Of a stretch of DNA of 64,000 nucleotides, positions 58,898-64,000 are shown one piece after another. The translations under genes and the position numbers were made by a program. The DNA lies in NCBI GenBank assembly GCA_940671915.1, contig CALNVZ010003426.1:13232455-13296454 (forward strand). The letters are read 5' to 3'. This stretch comes from Paracentrotus lividus (taxonomy: Eukaryota; Echinodermata; Echinoidea; Camarodonta; Echinidae). Position 1 is the first letter of the stretch. Each line of letters opens with the position of its first letter. A model generated the notes under the pieces. It did not search any database. It saw only the letters and a list, made by a program, of their open reading frames with translations, and was not told where the DNA came from.

Positions 58898-59924
58898 GGG
58901 GGGCGTTTCACGAAACCGTCATAAGTCTAACTTCTTGACTAAATCGGAGATAGTGAAGAACTTGTCCACAAGCGGGTTCCACGAAGCGCCCTCTCTGACA
59001 AGATCGTGGACAACAAGCTGACTAAATACTTATGACAGCTCCGGACCTGTCATATCTTTGGGAGAGCGCTGATACGTCAATCAAACGCAATTTATGGCAA
59101 GCGATCGGTTTGGGCGAATTGCATTTGCCGCGACAATCTCGATTTTCTCATTTTCGTTCATACAAAATGTGGCAACCTCAGGATTTTGGTCAAATATCTA
59201 GAAAATAATGGTTGTTAACAATTAAGTGATTTTTATATCCAATAAAGAAATAATATCTCGTAATATATCCAATCAAGAAATAATATTGAATAAATTGCAA
59301 AATCATTATTTAGCTTACTAATAAGCTAAATAAAGAGACCCGCAAGACTACGTTGGTAGTTAAAATCGATCTATTAGTCCCCAATTAATAATTTTGAATA
59401 GATTTCTTTTTAAATTGCAATGCACTATTAATTTCTTTTTGTGAGCAAACAGAAAATTTAGGAAAAAAACCTCAATCTAGCTCCATTTTCAGCTAGCGTA
59501 CTTTTTTATAGTCTGATTTACGAAACTATGAAATTAGCGCATCCGGGGGTACCCATCTCATGTTCTGACGTGGTCTTATTAATTTCATGATTGACACCTT
59601 GTAAATATATGCAGTAAGAAACATTGTGCCGTTTTAATTCATATTATATATTATACATAATTTTATGAGTTTTCATACTGTTATTGACCGATTTTATCAC
59701 TTCAATTTCGATAATATTTGAAATTTTGCTAAACCACAATGTCTAAATATCAACGAAACCGTGATTAAGGCTATTGCTCGATGACATCATCTCCGATAAT
59801 ATCGATATTACAAATTGTCGAGCTTGGAAGAGCTTTGTGTAACCGACTAGTAGATTGGAGCTAACTACGTGGTTGGTGGATAAAGATATGACTAACTTGT
59901 CCATGGTTTCGTGAAACGCCCCCC
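58898..59924 (-). mobile_element. Foldback element 2 (1027 bp), inverted
   Basis: Reverse orientation of element 1, close in sequence throughout. Separated from it by GGAACCAGGAACCA-type spacer (22 bp). Together they form a ~2.2-kb palindrome. Confidence 0.85.
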
Positions 59925-59932
59925 AGGAACCA

Positions 59933-60123
59933 GGGGGGCGTTTCACGAAACCATGCACAAGTTAAGATATGACAGGTCCGGAGCTGTCATAAGTATTTAG
60001 TCAGCTTGTTGCCCACGATCTTGTCAGAGAGGGCGCTTCGTGGAACCCGCTTGTGGACAAGTTGTTCACTATCTCCGATTTAGTCAAGAAGTTAGACTTA
60101 TGACGGTTTCGTGAAACGCCCCC
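59933..60123 (+). mobile_element. Foldback element 3, deletion derivative (191 bp)
   Basis: Keeps about 30 bp of the left end of element 1 (CGAAACCATG) joined directly to the last ~160 bp (GATATGACAGGTCCGG to GAAACGCCCCC). Spacer CAGGAACC separates it from element 2. Confidence 0.85.
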
Positions 60124-60888
60124 AAGGACCCACTTGCGTGGGTACAAAACTCTCACCGTTGGTAAATGTATTGGTAGGCCTACAAGAAATAACTGCTTCT
60201 CAGTACGTCGAAATATTGATTTTCACATAAGCAGAAATAACAAATTGAAACATTCGAATACTGCTTGTAGATAAACAAATGAAGAAACTTGGCAAAGTCT
60301 CAAACTGAAGGAAAATAAGGAAGCAAAAATGAAGCGTCTGCTCTCCTTAAATTCATACAACGCAATGCCCCTTTACACGCTGAAGCACACGAATCAATTT
60401 TCATTCGGGCGTTGTCTAATTACATAATAATCAAGATCGTTTTATCGCGCTTTGCCTAACAAAGCAACAACCATTTCGTAAGTTAGTCTAATTTTGAAGA
60501 CCCTTGAACAAAACCAAAATATGAAAAATCTTCTAAATAAGGCAATGTCTTTACTTTAGCGGTCTTAACCGTGACAGCCACACACGCGGCATCAGACAGT
60601 AAAAGATAATACACGTAGTTAGTAAATCTACAAAAATCTATTCACAGTATAATAAGCCTACAACATTAATATTCAAAAACTGTGATCCGAAAATTGAAAA
60701 ATGATCCTAGAAAAAAGGCAAAAAGTGGTTTCAGTCAAGTTAGTATGCCTCCACAAAATGGATTGTTGGTAGTTGGTTCCATAAATATAGAGTAACCGAA
60801 CTAAAAGAACTATCTCCGTACATTGATAATTAGTTCCTTTTTGAGACAAGCAAGTTTTTTTTTTCCTGAAGAACGTAGATTACGACTA
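60124..60888. other. Non-coding stretch
   Basis: AT-rich; no exon or repeat family recognised. Confidence 0.5.
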
Positions 60889-62110
60889 TATACAGTTGTC
60901 TGCAAAATTGTTCATACCCCTGACATTTTTAAAGTTTTTTTAATTTTGCTTTTATAAAAATAAATTTCGTCAAACTTTTTAGTGATCAGTATGTTACCAA
61001 CATCTGGACTATTAGGAAAGTTCGATATTTTGAGCAATTTGGTATTCCAGGGGTATTTTATTGACAGATTTACGGAAAAAATCATGTTCATAATTATTTA
61101 TACCCTAGGGGTACCCAGTCCAATTTCTTATCAAATAACCACAAGTGATATTATTTTCGTTAAATAACCATCTGAAATAGTTTTTGCAAGAGTCTATAGT
61201 CTTTCTTCATGGCGCATGTGGGGTCTGGCCCATGTGTCCTCTGGAAAACCTCCTGGCTGAGTTAGGTTGCATGGTCTTTGAGCCATCTTTTGAGTCTTCA
61301 CCTTCCTAACCCCTATTGGTTTCTTGTTAGGACTTTGAATTTTTCACTTATGAACATTCATAAGAATGTTATTGAAATAAAATAACCGCTCTACCCATAC
61401 TTTTTAGTCCCTGATTTAACACTCAAGTGCTTCTTTTATGTGCACCAGATGTAAGACAATTTGGAAAAAGTTTCCATGGGCAAGACTAAAAGTGCAAAGT
61501 GTCTCCTTGAATTGCCAAATAAGTATACTGAGAGGTCTACAACAACCCACAGATCACAACCAAAGTCGGAATGGATACCACTGACCTGCCAGAGACGAAG
61601 ATGCCATTGAGCGAATACTGCATAGAGGATATCTATACAGACACTTCCAAATACAGACTCCAGTTTTGCAGTCAGACCCATCGGAAGGCCTCTGGACAGT
61701 TCCTGAGCTCATTTAAACCAGAAATTTAATTTTTCGACCATAATTAGGAAAGTTGATAAGAGAAAATTAGATTTTACTAGTGATATGGACTTTCTTCAAT
61801 TTGGCAAAAAAAAAAACACAAAAAAAAAAAAAAACGACGAATCCTTCAATCTAAAGAACAGTGTCCTGATTTTAGCAACTGGCATTCAGGTAGAACTGCG
61901 ATGGGGGATTATCAGTGCGGGTAGCACTGGGAATCTTTTCAGAATAGGAGGCATCCCGGTGAGGACATTTTTATTAAGATCCCGGATGAAAACTTCCAGA
62001 AGTATGCTTGTTAATGTTACCTGGGACAGCATTTGACATATCAACAGGACGAAGTGCAGAAGCATACGGCCAAGTTAGTCAAGAAGTAGTTCAAGGACAA
62101 TGAATGATCT
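60889..62110 (+). mobile_element. Decayed Tc1/mariner-like transposon
   Basis: The left end TACAGTTGTCTGCAAAATTG has the form of Tc1-like termini. Downstream frames read WGIISAGSTGNLFRIGGI (61,900-61,960), then with shifts DENFQKYA and YQQDEVQKHTAKLVKK-stop-FKDNE (62,038-62,103). These correspond to the S--VWG--S--G-G-L--I-G and QQDNDPKHT segments of Tc1 transposase, including the second catalytic Asp. A right inverted end was not found. Several stops and shifts make it inactive. Confidence 0.75.
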
Positions 62111-62149
62111 GGAGAGGAAAATTCGATGACCTGACAGGAATCCCTTTAT

Positions 62150-62151
62150 TT

Positions 62152-62192
<41 letters not shown>

Positions 62193-62241
62193 TTTTCCCC
62201 ATCAAGGGGCCGTAAGCGTGATTTTTTTTTTAATTATTTTA

Positions 62242-62299
<58 letters not shown>

Positions 62300-62330
62300 T
62301 TTTTTTTTTTTGGGGGGGGGGGGGGGGTTA
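62150..62330. repeat. Microsatellite cluster: (CTAT)n, (ATT)n, T- and G-runs
   Basis: CTAT units at about 62,153-62,191, ATT at about 62,247-62,299, then a T-run and a G-run ending at 62,327. Confidence 0.9.
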
Positions 62331-63632
62331 GGGTGTGACGATCACTCGGGTCAGCATCCATCGATATTTTTTCCGAGGGGGAAAATACCCGCTTTAAAAA
62401 AAAATTTGATTGGTTGGGGGCAACTCGCCTGACTTTTTTCCCAACGTCTTATTACGGATAATGTAATGTTTTCATGTTTACTCATCCGGCCAAGGGTCGC
62501 GTGTCACATATTTGGGTTATTAAAAGGGTGGAGGTCTTATGTTTTGGAGGGAAAATTTTCTCAGTTTTTCACATAGCATGAAAACAATATACTGTCACGA
62601 GCTGCGCAATCTCTCACATTGTAGATAATTTATCAGGCTACATGTCTCTGAAGTTTCAGCTTTGTTACACTCATAGTACTAATACAAAGGTAATTTGAGT
62701 GGAGTAGGGTAGGGGAGGGAGGATCCTACGGTGGAGGCACGTGTTTTTTGTTTTTTTGTTTTTTTGTTTTTTTTCATCAAATTTGTGTTATAGTCTGAGT
62801 GATATATCATTCTTTCCGGAATTTACTTGGTTCTAAAGAAATGTGAATTAAATCTGTCAAAAGTCAGATAATCAATTATTTAATCTATTAAAACACTCAC
62901 CATGCATGCATCCTAATAGGCAATGCATTGCAGGGATAACAAATAATTGTGTTTTCCACCTTTTTCTTTGTATATAATTATGTATATAGATACATAGGCC
63001 CTACAACTGAGTGGAAACATATTTCAATAAACTTTGTTTAAGTTGTAATCCAAACAAAGAAGACAATATTTCTGCCATTTTTGCACTATTTTCCCCTTTC
63101 TTAACACCCTGTAGCGCGGTCGGAAAAAATAATTTGTATCACAAATTAATATTTTTTGGAAGCATAGGGTCTTATTAAGACAATCCAATTCGATTCATTT
63201 TATTTGGTACAGAGAATAACAAATTACTCGCAGGTAAAATTGTGGAAATTTTTAAAACAATTCCCCCCCCCCATACAACACCCTGTATAGCTTTCATGAC
63301 ACATCCTGTACAGGGAAGAAATTACACTGTTAGAACGCTGTTTAAAATTTTCGCTGTTAAAAAAAAAAATCGTTGGTTTAAAAGTTAAACATTCTTGCTT
63401 AATATTTAAACATTGTTGTTTAAGACCGGAAGATCGAGGTTTTATATCCTTGGACAAGACCTGTTTAGAGACATACACTGTATTAAACACGTTTTGTTTA
63501 AACAGGCCGAGGCAAATGTCACATGATAGTCATGAGCTAATAATGGCATCACTTGTTACATGCAAGGTAAATCGGCGCAACATTTCAATCATGGCGAAAG
63601 ACTTATGCCTCACACATTAATTAAGTGTATGC
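62331..63632. other. Non-coding stretch
   Basis: TTTTTTTG repeats near 62,747-62,772 and ACACCCTGTA motifs near 63,105 and 63,280. No exon recognised. Confidence 0.5.
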
Positions 63633-63706
63633 ATGTGTTAGCTCAGTGGATAGGGCGTCTGCCTTATAATCGAAAGGTCGTGAGTTCGATACCCGGCTGC
63701 GTTAAC
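63633..63706 (+). repeat. tRNA-like SINE head
   Basis: TTAGCTCAGTGGATAGGGCG (box A region) and GAGTTCGATACC (box B region) have tRNA spacing, and the D-arm GCTC/GGGC can pair. The anticodon stem (TCTGC versus TCGAA) and the T-stem do not pair, so this is not a working tRNA. A tRNA-derived SINE or tRNA pseudogene fits. Confidence 0.65.
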
Positions 63707-64000
63707 CAAAAGTTGGAACATTTTTATTTTTGGAGAGAAGCGTTAAAGGTAGTGTCATCCTTTTGCAAGCAAATATATTACATTTCTAGTTTTTGAGAGG
63801 ATATAGTAGTATATCAATGACTATATCTTCCCACAACATGATAAAGCTAAAATATGTATGTTTGTCATTATATTGCGATTATCAAAATTCATTCCTATTT
63901 TTTTCGAACCTCGAAAATTATACCGTACGGTGCGAACCGTTGACCGTTAGCGCAGAGAATAATGCACGCTGACACGCCGTGTGTATATTGCTGTGTGTGG
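63707..64000. other. Non-coding
   Basis: Nothing recognised. Confidence 0.4.

Noticed and set aside
62104..62331. Frame encoding serine/leucine and tyrosine repeats
   Set aside because: Translation of CTAT and ATT microsatellites.
63633..63706. Functional tRNA gene
   Set aside because: Boxes A and B are present, but the anticodon and T stems do not pair.

Overview
The window looks like nuclear DNA of a marine invertebrate deuterostome, most likely an echinoderm such as a sea urchin. It is AT-rich and intron-rich, has no operons, and is packed with short inverted-repeat transposons, foldback elements and CT, ATT and CTAT microsatellites. A palindromic GTAGGCCTAC/ACATGTA motif recurs throughout. 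The organism is inferred; no sequence search was possible.

Layout: 1-9.6 kb is non-coding, with a 100-bp hairpin (745), a ~1-kb TA-flanked element (1373) and a 456-bp MITE (8025). A CpG-richer stretch at 9.64-10.33 kb holds a possible minus-strand first exon with a signal-peptide-like start. 10.3-20.3 kb is non-coding, with CCAAAAGGGG MITEs (13.3-13.9 kb), a relative of the TA-flanked element (15.4 kb) and a foldback of GTCTAAT repeats (18.5-18.95 kb).

The one gene I can assemble lies on the minus strand. Six 3' exons (20.95-25.72 kb) join in perfect phase. Three 5' exons lie in a block present three times: 35.1-39.98 kb and 52.96-57.75 kb in one orientation, 42.71-47.64 kb in the other. Together they give a protein of about 481 residues: a long, charged, apparently disordered N-terminal part and a hydrophobic, probably membrane-associated C-terminal ~150 residues. 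I do not recognise the family. The end of its last exon is duplicated 130 bp downstream, behind a usable splice acceptor.

Intron 3 and the region beyond it are dominated by retroelements. Among them is an LTR element with ~395-bp LTRs, a primer-binding-like site, a polypurine tract and tandem arrays but no gag or pol. It appears whole once (31,716-35,101) and partly three more times. The copies differ mainly by scattered small indels, two gaps are exactly 25 N, and the block repeats in inverted order. This is best read as misassembly or raw long-read gap filling rather than real amplification.

From 57.67 to 60.12 kb three foldback elements sit head to tail at GGAACCA targets, one carrying a 176-bp MITE that its sister lacks. 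The right end holds a decayed Tc1/mariner transposase (60.9-62.1 kb), microsatellites and a tRNA-like SINE head at 63.63 kb.
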